From Larix kaempferi (lineage: Eukaryota; Streptophyta; Pinopsida; Pinales; Pinaceae): a DNA stretch of 64,000 nt. The position numbers were made by a program, and so were the translations under genes. The stretch lies in the NCBI GenBank assembly GCA_027924585.1, contig BSBM01000372.1, positions 11,893,501 through 11,957,500 of the forward strand, written 5' to 3'. Shown in pieces: positions 35,966 to 48,954 of this stretch (within the stretch, counting starts at the first letter, position 1; each line of letters opens with the position of its first letter). The notes under the pieces were generated by a model. The model made no database searches. It worked only from the letters and a program-made list of their open reading frames with translations, and was not told where the DNA came from.

Positions 35966-37250
35966 TCCCCGAACGGAGGAAAAACATCTCCGTAAAAGGT
36001 ACAAATAAAATACAATAATAATATAAATATAAAATACAAATGAATATCTTCCGAAGTTACATTTACAGCACTATCAAGTTTCACATAGTTCGCTATTAAG
36101 TAGATACAACCAAGAGAACTTGTTATATGCATTAAAGGTCACCAAATCACAATCTAATTACTAAAGGACAAATATTTAATCATATATGCAAGATATCCTT
36201 AGCTTAGGCTCGTGGACAATTTCCGGCACAAAAGAAACATAATAGCCATAATTCAAATTCAAGATCCACAGTACATTAATTTTCGGCAAAGAGAGGGAAT
36301 CATGCAAATCTTATCTGAACCTATTATATGCAATATAATCCACAGAGATTTGGTTTTATGAACTCCGTTTCTACACCCAGATTGTATACATTAATCTGAA
36401 TCTGATTTGTAAATTATTATTAAGTGGGATAAAGTGAATGTGATTTGTAATTTATTATTATGTAGTGATGATGATGGTGGTTAGCCTCAGTTGAGATTAA
36501 TTATGATCTATGAGGACTTAAATAAAAGTTTACAACAAGCAAAATAATATTCTTTATATAAATCTCTAACCCAAATCTGAATATGAATCTGGGTACACCT
36601 GAAGAAACCATCTAAAAGAATAGACAACATCTTTGAACAGACTACTATCTACAGAAAAAGCTCCATCAAACATCATCCATAGTTTATTGGGAGCCCAACA
36701 ACGGGTTAAAATTTAATCTTGGTGCCAGCAAAAAGCAATTTATGCTTACTTGACTTCCCACGCCAAATAGCTGCAAACCGAAGTTCCAATTACTTGAACC
36801 TATTTAATTATTTGAATAGGAATCTTCAATATACTCAGTTAGGACTTAGAGAAAATTTTGAAAGATTTGATCTTCTAATTCATTAAACTTTGATTGGATA
36901 TTGAAGTTCTGACTCTCCATGGGCAACCTTGGATCGAATTATGCAATTCTATATAACTCTAGCAATGCAAAATGTTTTAAAAGAAAAACAAAGTCACCAT
37001 TGCCCAGCCTCATCAAAACAAGATCATATTTTATGAGAAAACCTTTGAAGTGAACTAAATACTTTTGGTCAACGCTAGTGTTACAAACCTCAGTTTACTC
37101 TAGTGAAAAAACCACGTAGACCCTACGTTTATTTTTATGTCCCTGACATCTAGTTTTTCATCCGGGGCTATTAAGCAGGGCTACTGTTCGTCAATGGAGG
37201 CTCTGGTTATGGTTGAAACCTTTGTTCTGCAAAAATCGGGCATTTTCGAA
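35966..37250. other. Intergenic, no gene seen
   Basis: AT-rich, without supported ORFs. The last 100 bp grade into the GC-richer block that follows. Confidence 0.55.
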
Positions 37251-37460
37251 ATTTTTTAGCTGCTATTTTTCTGTGGCTTGATTGGCGCCGTGCATGGTGA
37301 CGTTTGCCTTGGCTCTTGCGCCCCAGGAGCCGGCGGCGGGATGGCGTCATGGTGTGTTAAATTTCGGCATGGTGGGTTGTCCTCGGTTTGCAGTGTTCAG
37401 TTTTTCGAGGCCTATGGTTTTCACCTGTTCCAGGTATGGGGTTTTGCCCTGGTTTTTCTT

Positions 37461-38003
37461 ATGCCGGACGAGGGTTTACGGCTGGCTTGACGTCTTTTCA
37501 GTAGCGTTTTTGCCTATTGTCCAGACATTTGTGGGCTCGGGGTCTTTTAAGAGGGTTTCTTCTTGCGTCTTTCAGAGGGTTTGTACAACAATGGGTTTCT
37601 GTGGGTTTCGTGAGGGCTTCGTCAAAGACTGCGCAAGGGCCGTTCTGATTTTTCTTTATTTCGGTATGGCCATGGCCATGGTGGCTGGTTCGTGCTTTTA
37701 TAGCTTGCCAGCGTTCGGACGAGGGGCCGTTCTGATTTTTTTTATGCCGGACGAGGGTTTACGCCTGGCTCGGCGTCTTTTCAGTAGTGTTTTCGCCTGT
37801 TGTCCGGACATTTGTGGGCTCGGGATCTTTTAAGAGGGTTTCTTCTTGCGTCTTTCAGAGGGTTTGTACAAGAATGGGTTTCTGTGGGTTTCGTGAGGGC
37901 TTCGTCAAAGACTGCGTAGGGGTCGTTCTGATTTTTCTTTATTTCAGTATGGCCATGGCCATGGTGGCTGGTTCGTGATTTTATAGCTTGCCAGTGTTCG
38001 TAT
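37461..38003 (+). repeat. 283-bp GC-rich direct tandem duplication
   Basis: Unit 1 at 37461-37743 and unit 2 at 37744-38003 (partial). Both begin ATGCCGGACGAGGGTTTACG and share GGCCATGGCCATGGTGGCTG. Open frames run through it on the plus strand (for example 37282-37833), but the peptides match no family I know. The surrounding block 37250-38250 is clearly richer in GC than its neighbours. It may be the leader or promoter of an unidentified transposon or gene. Confidence 0.85.
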
Positions 38004-38249
38004 CTTCGCCTTTGATAGCCATTTCAACTTGTTTGGGTCTGTACTCTGTTTCGGCGGTTTCTGTTGCACATTTCGGGAGCTCTGGTTGTTGTTACGGTTG
38101 TCATTCACCGGGTTCATCTGCAGTTTCTCGTTTCCAGTTTGCTGTCTCTCGCGTCTTTGGTGGAAGCTCAACGACGGGTTGCTTGCACAGGTACGTCTTT
38201 GCTGTTCGTTGCAGAGGTATGTCTTTGGTGTAAAACAGAAACCATGAAC

Positions 38250-40860
38250 TGATTTTGCATTTTCCTTGCAATTTTTAATCCTGAAAGAGTGGGCATGCAA
38301 ATCTTCGGTAAGTGACAACTTATTCAATGAAATGTCAGCTGTTTTATTTTTAACAAGTTCGTGCTAGTTCATTGTCTGTCCAGTAGTGGCCGACTGTTAT
38401 GTTGTTTGGAGATTTGCCCGTTCTGTTTTTGTAAGGTAGTGCAAAGAGGCAGCTTGCTATTTCATTTATTTCATAATTTGTCTTTGTCAAGAAATGCTTT
38501 CATTTTTAATAACACAATTAGAATGATAGTACAGAAATATGGCTGCAAGCACAATGTAATAAATATTTTGTTGCATGTGATAGACTAGAAGGGAGATTGT
38601 GTCATAATTTGTAAGAACATGAATGGGAATGGGGATGTCATCGGGGGTTGTTTTGCAAATTGTTTTGCCAGGGCTCTTTGATTTTTCTCGCTTGTACATG
38701 AGATGGTCAGAGGAAATGTAGGATACTTGTCATACTGAGGAGATGTTTGGGGCCTGGGCCCATGGTAGCTTCCGTAGCTGACTGAAAACTGGTTGCATTG
38801 CATTGGTGAATTAGATTCTACTTGCCTATGGAACATTGGTCTCTGTTGCCCTGGATGGAGTTGTCATTTTTGTGGATGTCTTTTTACCTTGTTTGGCTTT
38901 GGAGGGGTTCATGTGTTTTGCTTTGGAAATGCTCAAATGAAATTTACCATTGTACAATGAATGGACCAATGGATCTCTGTTGTTGATTGCATTAGTGCAT
39001 GCAGCATACTTGGTTTCCTTGTTTTATTTTTCTTGGTGCATTCACTATGAGAGATTGTATTCCGAAAAGAAGGCTCTAAACAGTGAACACCAGAGTGAGC
39101 TCAAGTTTTAGCTCTTCGTTGGGTGGAAAAAATCCGTACAATTCTAGTCCCTTAGGGTGAACATGTTGTGGTGAGCTGTAACCCTATCCTCTTGACTTAT
39201 TACTACTAGTAGTAGCAAGATTGATCTATTTCAATTTTATGATAGACATGTTGATATGACTTCTACATCTTTGATTATTTGCTTTAGTAGCTTCCCTAGC
39301 TGTTGTGTGGAAAGATGACCTTGTTTGGAAATTAGCTTGTAATTTATAACCTCTTTAATAGATTAAAATCACAGACAGAAAGGTTTGTTAGCAGGATCTG
39401 TAAGCCTTTAAAGACTAATCTAGGAGTGGTATTAAAAGTGTTTAGCTAGCCCATTGACTGTGCAATATTGCTTTAGTCTGCTATTTTATATGCATTAAGC
39501 CTTGGGTTGTAGCTTGGGGACTTTTGTATATTGCATTAATGTAAAGCTTAATGCCAATGTAGCCAATGGCTTGGGATAAACCATATTGAACAGTATGCAT
39601 AAGATAAAAATTGTTTTGATAAGAATGTGGAAAAATCAGAATTTGCATGTCAGTTTTGTATTCCTATTCAGTTTTTCTCTTTTTCATCCTTCTTTGTTTA
39701 TTCATACATGGTCATGGTTTACAAATTTTGGATTAGTTTTATAAATTTTGAATTATATTGAGTCTTCTCTCTTAAAAGTATATGAAAGCCTAAGTGCAGT
39801 GTACACCTCTGAAACTGATGTGAAATACCACAAAGAACCCACAACATGGAATAGTTTTATAAAAGCTTGTTATAAATTTTAAGCTCCTTCATGAATCGCT
39901 TGCAGAGAACAGGACCCTGTAGGTGCTGCATTAGAGTGATCTGCACGTAATCCTGAATGAATGTATCATTAACAAATTGAGTCCTTGCGGTTGTGAGTGC
40001 AGCATCCAGAAATAAACTCAAGTAGTTCAGGGATCCTTTTTAATCCAGGATTAAATTTTTTGTGTTGGGTGTCCAGGTTTAAGGAGTAATGCATTAGGGC
40101 TTCAGTCACACACTAAAACTCAGACTCAATTGGAACCTCCTTCTCAAATCTGGGTGGTTTTGAGAGAATAAACCACTGTTGAAATTCACCATAAGTAAAA
40201 ATCGACATGAGGTAACAATTCAATAGTGGTTGAAAATCCACCTTGGAGAAAAATCCACAGACAAATTACAATCAATCTCTTTTTTGGATTGCTATTTATT
40301 TTTTAACCTTAATTCTTAATGTTAACTTAAATTTTAACATTAAATTAAAGTAGGACCTCCATTTCAGGATGTTTGGTTGGAGATCAACCCCACTAGACCT
40401 CACATGGAGAAATTATATTTCGGATGCTTTTCAGCATTCAGCGTACTTAGCAGCATTTCAAGATTTCTGGATTTCTACTTAAGAGCCTTATAAATCTTCC
40501 CTCCTACACCCCATGAACCACATGTATGAAAATCTTCCCTCTCACACCCCATGAATCACATAGATGAACACACTACTGAGGTGGCACTGCCATTTGTACT
40601 CTCTCTTTGATGAGAATGAAATGGCACATGTCAAAGTAAATAGTAAAATAAACAAATATAAAAAATATGTTGGAAATTTTGGGTAATGTGCTGCCAAGGG
40701 GGTGCTACAGCGAAAGGTGAAAGAATAGCTCTCTATGTCTTGACCACACCATTCATTATGACCTATAACTGCTGCTGGTTGGTTGACTACAACTCAGTCT
40801 AGCATGCGCTGTTAGTGTTCATGTCAAAAGGCTCAGGGGCATCATGCCATCTAGCAGGTG
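38250..40860. other. Intergenic, no gene seen
   Basis: No supported ORF. A 42-bp imperfect tandem pair (ATCTTCCCTCctACACCCCA) is at about 40493-40565. Confidence 0.55.
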
Positions 40861-40986
40861 TGGAAGCCCGCTCGGATACAGTCCACAGCAATACCATTAT
40901 TAAACTGTGCTTCGCCATCCTGGCAAACTCCTCTCCCCTCCTACAAAACCGTGCGCCTTTTGCCCGTTATAATTTCTAGGGTTTTC

Positions 40987-41082
40987 ATGGCGGCCAACGA
41001 GCGTGAAGGATTCTCACAAGAGCAGCTGAAAAGAGTTCGTTGGGTGGTTTTGGGGATATTCAATACGATATTCAAGAACGAG
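40987..41082 (+). CDS. Candidate first exon of an unrecognised gene (32 codons)
   Basis: ATG at 40987 follows a pyrimidine-rich leader with the plant-typical TCTAGGGTTTTC. It opens MAANEREGFSQEQLKRVRWV and ends KNE at a GAG|GTATCT splice donor. Sequence character is coding-like (charged then hydrophobic) and differs from the AT-rich intergenic DNA around it. I do not recognise the family. The CIPK exons start 534 bp downstream, but this donor is phase 0 while the next CIPK exon needs phase 1, so a direct join would break the frame. It may be an upstream gene, an alternative first exon using an unseen exon, or chance. Confidence 0.4.
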
Positions 41083-41616
41083 GTATCTGAGATAAAAGAA
41101 AATTTTGAAGAACAAAACAATTGTTCTTTCTTCCAGTGTTGAATTTAAAGTGTTCTTCGTATTGATATGATCTTGTGATGGATTGTTAATCCAATAGCAT
41201 AGCATTCTCATCAGGGAAATCATGTTAACATATTCATGTTCATCATGTTAACATATTCATGTTCATCAATGGAATTGTAATTTGAAATCCATTGATGCAT
41301 CCTCCCTTGAAACGAGAAGACCTGATACATGCAAAAGCTTTATCTTAGTATTTTGCACTGCACTGCTTAGATCACTTCAATTTTCAATCATAATTGCTTA
41401 ATTCAATTTTCAACCATCGACAGCTGCAAATTGCTTTATATGTTGGTTCAGTTATAGTTTCTTGCTTAGATTATCAACCATCAAGAGCTATGCAGCTCTT
41501 CAAGCACTTGGTAGCCATCTGTCTTTTGACAAATATGTTTTGGATTTGTTGTTTGGATGTCATTTAAATGACTAGGATATCCACTGTTTTATGTTCATTT
41601 CTTTTGAAATGGCAAG

Positions 41617-44600
41617 TTAACCATGGAAGATTAAGAGAAGATGAAGCAAGAAAATACTTCCAGCAACTCATCAATGCTGTGGACTACTGCCATAGTAGGG
41701 GTGTGTCCCATAGAGACTTGAAGGTAACATGTGACCTGGAAATGAGTTAATATCCTGTTCATTCTCAATTCATCTTTATCCATTGAAACCAACTCCAAAA
41801 CCTCGACTTCCTTTGTAAGATCTCTCAATAGACAATATCATGTACTTTAACTGGTTTGTACTACTTATGGGTTTTGCAGCCAGAAAATCTGCTTCTAGAT
41901 GCCCATGGAAATCTCAAAGTTTCTGATTTTGGTTTGAGTGCCCTGCCTCAGCAAATTAGGGTAAGCATGTGGTTAGTAAACACTCAAATTCGACCATTAG
42001 GTGTACTGTAGCTTTTTATTTCACATTATTGATCTGTACTTTCAAGCTTTACAGAAAAGTGAAATATGAATTTTTACTTGTTGTGATGTTTAGAACATGA
42101 CTGCAAAGTAAATTGCATGTATTTCATAAAATTGGCAATTGTTGAAGCTGCAGTGTTTCCAAAGATAAAATTTATTATCCTGTGAAAACTGAAGAATTGG
42201 CTTTCAGTCCATATCATATGATGCTTTCTTAGTGCATACCGATAACTATCTTTAATTTTAAATTTTTGGCTTTCAGATCCATTATATGCAGCAAATGAAA
42301 AATGCACTTTGTATTTATTGCAGCTCTCCCATTATTTGTTGATAAGAATATTCGGTCATCCATTGTTTAGTTATTGTTCTTCTGAGTGGCTTGTAACTTC
42401 AGAAATTACATTATCAAAACCTATTTAAAAGTATAGATTTTTCTTTGTAGTATATTATGATTGATAAAGGTTATGGATGGATTTTGCTGCATTCTGAAGA
42501 GTAAATGTAAATAGCTGATCTTCTTAATCTGTTTAATTGCAGGAGGATGGGTTACTTCATACTACTTGTGGAACACCAAATTATGTTGCTCCTGAGGTAT
42601 CGTCAATTTTTTTTCACATTAATTGCCAAATAAAATAGGGCATTGAGGTTACCCTGTTTGACTGCATGGCAGTTTTGTTAGCATCAGACTATAAATTGAG
42701 ATCTGTCGCCTTGTTTTATGCAGGTCATCAATGATAAAGGTTATGATGGTGCAACTGCAGACTTGTGGTCATGTGGGGTTAGTCTGTTTGTTTTGATGGC
42801 AGGTTACTTTCCTTTTGACAAGACAAATCTTCTGACACTATATAAAAAAGTAAGAAGGCCAGATCAATGCAAAGATGCATCCTTTTGCTGTATTTACTTC
42901 TCTTTTTAGCATTTATGAAAAAAACCTCAATGACCGACATGATAGTAGTGAACTGTAGATTCATAAAGCCGATTTCACCTGTCCTTCATGGTTTTCTTCT
43001 AGTGCAAAAAAACTGATTTCAAGGATTTTGGATCCAAAGCCAAAGACAGTAAGTGAACTGGTATTGAGTTGTATTCCGTAATGTTGCAGATATGTTCAGC
43101 TTGTCCACTGGATTACCTTCACTGTTTTTATATCCATCTCATACTTGCTAGCAGAAGAATTTGAAAAGATTAAAAAATCATGAATTTTTGAGTAAGCGAT
43201 GAGATTGCACTTATTTTTGAAATGAGCTTTGGAATAAACTGACATGCACATTAATATCCTCTGTTGGCAGCGTATTACAGTACGTGAGATTTTAGAGAAT
43301 GATTGGTTTAAGAAAGGTTACAAGCCGCCCAAGTTCCAAGAAGACAAGGAAATAAGTCTGGATGATGTGGATGCTGTTTTTAATGACTTGGAAGTAAGAT
43401 TTTGTATGTGAAATGTTATTTTTCAATTTCTGAGTATTCAAGAAACAATGACTAAGTTTTTGCTACTTCTTATAATCAGGACCATCTTGTCTCAGAAAAG
43501 AAAGATACACAGTCTGTGTTGATGAATGCATTTGAACCTATCTCTATGTCACAAGATCTCAACCTCGGCAATTTGTTTGAAAAGCATATGGTATGTTATA
43601 GAAAATCATAGATTATAATGAGGTTTTAGAAAACTTGCTTTTCCTTGAAATGCAAATCCACATCTGATTTTGCAACTGAAACCTCATATTCGAAATATTA
43701 GCTTCTGAAGAACTATTCTTTGAAAGCATTTTTTGTGAATGCATGCCTTGTATAGGACAGTAATTATATTCTTTTCCATCTGTCACACCATTCTGTCTGT
43801 CCCATGCTTGACTCCTTGTGATTGATTCAATCGTTGTTAGGCAATAGGAATGACCTGCTAACCACAAAAGTCAAGTAGCTTATTCTTTGATACTGTATAT
43901 AGGTATATAGCATTTTTGAGATATTTGCAAAAGAAATGTGTGGCCGATGTTGATAAATGTTTAGAACTTCAAGTTGTGCGTGCTTCTACGGTTTTATCCA
44001 CTTCTCTTTCATTAATACTTGGGGAATTCACTGATGTGGTTGATGGAAATGTTGTCTTGCTATTAGGGCCTTGTTAAGCGAGAGACAAGGTTCACATCCA
44101 AACGCCCTGCCAAAGAAATAATATCAAAAATTGAAGCTGCTGCTGGACCTCTTGGATTTACTGTGAAAAGGAAGAATTATAAGGTGATAATAATCTCATA
44201 GACATCAAGTTGCCTGATTGGGATATGGAACTCTTAACTCCATTCTCATTTATGTCAGTTTTAGACGTACCTATCTATCTAGAACTTGTTTCTCGGTTTC
44301 TTTAGATTTTCTTTTAGGTCTGGCTACATTTAAATTGAATGTATTTTCATCTAAGTTCTAATACCTATTATTTCACCTGCTTTCAGATGAAGCTGCAAGG
44401 TGCCGAGACTGGAAGGAAGGGGCACTTATCAGTAGCTACAGAGGTAGTAATATGTTTGATAAATTTATGCACACTGCATTCAAGGACACTACTGCATATC
44501 ATATACAAATCCTATAACTTCAAAAATCCCTATCTTGGCCCTTTGAGTATGAGCTGGTCTTTTTTCAGGTATTTGAAGTAGCTCCTTCTCTTTTCATGGT

Positions 44601-44893
44601 CGAGGTTTGTAAATCCGGAGGTGACACGTTGGAATTTCACAAGGTTGCGACGCATTTCTTTCATATATGCCCCTACTGAATAAGTATTTGAGTGTTCATA
44701 GTAAACTTCACTGATATTTAAATTCATTTCCTTGGGTTGCTTGATCCTCGAGTATAATCTATTTTATATTGCTTTGATTTTTTACTCATGGTGGATGCAT
44801 ATTTTTTTTCTACTGCAGTTTTACAAAAATCTTTCATCTGGGCTAAAGGACATTGTCTGGAAGTCTAAAGCTGTCATGGAGGAGAACAAATAA
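41617..44893 (+). CDS. CIPK: CBL-interacting protein kinase (CIPK/SnRK3), N-lobe exons missing
   Basis: Eleven exons: 41617-41723, 41880-41960, 42543-42596, 42724-42849, 42959-43048, 43271-43393, 43480-43590, 44067-44183, 44387-44443, 44569-44643, 44819-44893; all later junctions are phase 0 and GT-AG. The product is 337 residues plus a split codon. Catalytic loop HRDLKPEN, DFG and activation segment ([12 protein letters not shown]), then [18 protein letters not shown], the NAF motif [14 protein letters not shown] that binds calcineurin-B-like calcium sensors and inhibits the kinase, the phosphatase-binding segment [14 protein letters not shown], and LEFHKFYKNL. Such kinases relay calcium signals to ion transporters. 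Sequence and intron richness fit the CIPK3/9/23 clade. The glycine loop and VAIK lysine (about 100-120 residues) are not found in the window. AATAAA follows at 44931. Confidence 0.92.
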
Positions 44894-46137
44894 ACCTGAT
44901 CGTTATTTGTATGAAAAAATCCCATGAGCCAATAAATATGGAGATTGTACAGAGTTCAGGGATTCATTATGCTTGTTTATACATTCGCTGTGCATGATTG
45001 ATTAGCTAAGTGGTACAGTCTGCTTCTTTGCAGGATGTGAAGTAGTCCTGCAAGATATTGATTATTGATATGAAGACAGATTAGTTGTGGAGTGATGCCA
45101 TTATATACAACTTTTGCTTTAATGTTAAACATAATATGATCAAGATTCCTAGAATGTATTATGGATCATTAATGGAGTTGTTCAGTTAGATGATGAAAAC
45201 CAACATGAGAATATTGTTGCTGTTAAAAAATGCACTTTTAAATCTATCATACACTATCCAGTGTCGACTATCAATCTTCTTATTATATCTCCTTCCTTGT
45301 GCTTATGTATCATTGTATTATAAGAATCTATTATAAGAATCTGAAAACACTTGTATGTCTTCTTCTATGGATAGTGTTCCAGTGTAACTTTGTTCCATCA
45401 GAATTTGGCACCAAATTGTATAGAGGCAATAAAATCTGATAGTCGCAAATATATTTGGAAATATGTTGGATTGTTTTTGGCACCAAATTGTATAGAGGCA
45501 ATAAAATCTAATAGTCGCAAATATATTTGAAAATATGTTGGATTGTTAATGGAGGGTCTTCGTTTTTCAATCAAACCCGATTACTGGATCTTGAAATCTA
45601 TTCTTGGCCCTATAAAGATGATACCTGCTTGACAAGCTATCTGTGAGCTTTGCATGGTAAGATCTTGTCAAATCCACTTAAAAGGATGACACTGTTAACA
45701 CTATATCTTATTATGTTTTTGGCATTTGTTCATTCCTTTCATGATTTCGGATTTTATAGGGGAATATTTTTGTTGAAAAATCCTTCTCATATACACAGAG
45801 AGTTGTTGAAAGCACAGTAAAATTTAAATTTGTTGAGTTCCTTCATGAAATAGGCCATGAAGGTCATATGCTTATCATTATCATGGTATCTAAAAAAAAG
45901 TGAGAGTACTTTAGGCCTTCCTTTCATAAAGCTAAGATGGTAATTCATAAAATTTAGAGAACAAGATAAAGGAAAGAGCTTTTTGAAAAATAATGGGGTT
46001 GTAATTTAGAATTTGTTACATAGATCGGTCAGCTATATTATAGCCTGAATACTCTATTGGACAATGATGGTATGTTACAGGCACTAAGCGAACTCTATCT
46101 ATATATTATATTCTAATGGTTGAAATTCCTTACACCA
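44894..46137. other. 3' flank of CIPK, intergenic
   Basis: The first part is probably 3' UTR. A perfect-order 72-bp tandem pair is at 45404-45547. No other gene is seen. Confidence 0.6.
45404..45547. repeat. 72-bp tandem duplication
   Basis: TTTGGCACCAAATTGTATAG starts both units (45404 and 45476), which differ by a few bases. Confidence 0.92.
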
Positions 46138-46215
46138 CTCCACTCCAACCGGAGTTGAAGGATATTCACATGTCTTCCACTCCAACTGGAGTTGAAGGAT
46201 ATTCACATGTTTTTA
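46138..46215. repeat. 37-bp tandem duplication
   Basis: CACTCCAACCGGAGTTGAAG at 46141 and again at 46178, each followed by GATATTCACATGT. The core CTCCAAC..GGAGTTG is itself an inverted repeat. A further GATATTCACATG is at 46224. Confidence 0.9.
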
Positions 46216-46287
46216 TGCAAAAGGATATTCACATGTCTTCAATGCAACCACCTTTCTCCATGACTAAGAGGAAAATATTACTATAAT

Positions 46288-46540
46288 ACAAAGCTCACAT
46301 AAAGTACTCACCTTCATATATTTGCATCCCTAAGTATCAAAGCCCACATAAAGAACTTACCTTCATATATTCGCATCCCTAATTCTACTAGTGAAGAACA
46401 TAACGATTGATATATTCACATCCCTAAGTATCAAATCCCACATAAAGAACTTACCTTCATATATTCACATCCCTAAGTATCAAATCCCACATAAAGAACT
46501 TACCTTCATATATTCACATCCCTAGTTTCAGTAGTGGAGA
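46288..46540. repeat. Tandem array, unit about 49-50 bp, about five units
   Basis: Units share CACATAAAGAACTTACCTTC and ATATTCACATCCCTAAG. The third and last units are followed by related AGTGAAGAACATAACGA spacers, giving a higher-order pattern. Confidence 0.88.
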
Positions 46541-46605
46541 ACATAACGAGCTTAAGAGAACAAATTGTACAATGCTTCATAATATTAAACCAAATAATTA
46601 ACTTG

Positions 46606-46609
<4 letters not shown>

Positions 46610-46659
<50 letters not shown>
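46610..46659. repeat. (AT)25 microsatellite
   Basis: Fifty bases of uninterrupted AT. Confidence 0.97.
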
Positions 46660-46661
<2 letters not shown>

Positions 46662-48312
46662 TTAATCGATTTATTGTAAATACATATTTTAAAAGTATTG
46701 CAAATATGTGTGGATTTTTTATATATATAAATGTTTCTATTTTGTGTCTTTTAAAAAAAGAAGGGGATTTAATGGCATCCACATGGTTTTCACTCCATTC
46801 ATAATCAGACTTCATTGGTCGACCTATTTTTCTCTTGCAAAATTTCTAAGGATTTCAGGATTTTAGCTTTTTTTTGTAGTCTAAGGAAAATGTAGATTTA
46901 ATTAGATTTTAAACAGAAAAATGCATTAACATGAATATTGTAAAGAAATTTGAAGTGTTTTGATGTCTCTTTATATTTGCTTGGTAGACGCAATAGTTCA
47001 TGGCCTTTCAATGTAAATCACATTTATACTATTGTATCCACGTTAACACATGATTCACTTTAAATTCTTTTAGAATTGCAAGTATACATATTTCTTTCTT
47101 GAGAAAGAAAAAGAAAATAGAAAAACAAACAACAACAACAAAAATTCCCCCAACATTTTTTTCTTTTTTAGTTACAAAATATGTTACATGACAACTAACA
47201 CATTGAAACATTCCTTTCTCCAAACAATATTTAAATTTATGGCATCTTTTCAAACAAAATGCTTGTCGCATAGCAAGAATATTATTTTCATGTTCTATAA
47301 TACTATGTGGGTATGTTATAGAAATAAGAATTGTTGACCAATCTAATAAACTCCATCACTTGTAAATGCAAGTATGTAATAGATATACGATTACAATTTT
47401 CTATTCAAGTTGGGAAATTATTCTCTCACTTTTTTATCATGCAAAAGAGCTGCCTCTTTTTTTCTTCTATATTGCATTTTATATAGCCATTTAAATTAGA
47501 AGTTATTTACTACCTTACTTGACTACTTTTTTATGGAACTCACAAAAATAGAAGAAAAGAAAAATCCTTTTGCCAAAAAAATCGCTTTTATCACTTAATG
47601 ACAATTTCATATACACTTGCTAATGCCCCCACTAGCAATGTCGGGGACATCGCCACCTTGTGGCTCTTGTTCTAGAGAGTGATCGGGCTCATTTTATTTA
47701 GCAAAATCAAATTCATTATCTTTTAGATACATACAACTGAAAATGTTTTAATATGAGATATTTTGAATAGAATTCTGCATTATTTGGAAACGGTACCTAA
47801 TTCAATAGTGGGGCAATACTCATCGTTTAACGCCCCGCTAGTTTTACACGTCTCCTCCACTAACCTCTGTGCTATGGTTTATCAGAGTCTTTAATAATAG
47901 TCACCGGGAGCTTTTACAATAGTGAGCGATAATAGCAATCACTTGCTTTTCTCTTGTTTTTCTTTTTTATTCTTTCCCTAGTGCATGAGTGAGGCAGGAA
48001 TAAGGGGTTAAGTAGAAGGAGACAGATTAGCTCGTGAATGGGCTTAATGATTTATACAACTTTATTTTTTATACGAAATATATAAAATCAAAGTTTCCCT
48101 ATAAAGTATAATATTTCATTTTTTCAATAACTTATTTTTCCTTGTAAAACATTTTTTTAAATAACATTTTTTTACTTTATAAAGCAAGTGTCATGACACT
48201 GGCCATTCTCGTAATTGTTTCAATTACATGAAACAAATAAAAACTAATATTCAATCCATGTTGTTTAATATTTTTTTGTTAAATTTTAACTTAGATTTTA
48301 TTATTTCAACCA
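46660..48312. other. Intergenic, no gene seen
   Basis: AT-rich. A GC-richer patch at 47620-47940 has no ORF I can support. Confidence 0.55.
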
Positions 48313-48795
48313 TAACAATTTTAATATAAAAAACTTTTAAAGTTAAGTTGCCTGGGAGAAAGAAAAAATAATAAGAAAGAGACCATTCCTTTACTCGTAA
48401 CTTTATATCTCGACCATACTTATATTTTAGTTGACAATTTTAACATAGAAAACATATAAAGTTAAGTTGCCTTGGGGAAAACAAAAATAATAAAAAAGAG
48501 ACCATTCCCTTACTTGTTACTCTAGATCTCGACCACACTTATATTTTAGTTGACAATTTTAACATAAAAAACATATAAAGTTAAGTTGCCTTGGAGAAAT
48601 AAAAAAGAATAAAAAAGAGGCCATTCCCTTACTTGTTACATTAGATCTCGACCACACTTATATTTTAGTTTACAATTTGAACATAAAATACATATAAAGT
48701 TAAGTCCCTTAGAGAAAGCAAAAATAATAAAAAAGAGACCATTCTCTTACCCGTTACTTTAGATCTTGACCACATTTATATTTTAGTTGAGATTT
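48313..48795. repeat. Tandem array, unit about 119 bp, four units
   Basis: Each unit carries AAAGTTAAGTTGCCTTGG, AAAGAGACCATTCCCTTAC and CACACTTATATTTTAGTTGA. Later units are closer to one another than to the first. Confidence 0.9.
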
Positions 48796-48954
48796 CTAAA
48801 AGGTTTATTAAATTTTATTAATAGTAACTTTATGAGATAGTAAAAAATATAAGCGATCATATTTTGTGATACAAGAGATTCATTGTGGTTTGTTATTTAA
48901 CTAGCTTGTGATTTTAAATATATTTTAATGACATATTTGCCTTCTAGTCAATAC

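Noticed and set aside
40987-41723. Direct splice of the 40987 exon to the first visible CIPK exon
   Set aside because: Donor phase 0 and acceptor phase 1 do not match, so the join would shift the kinase frame.
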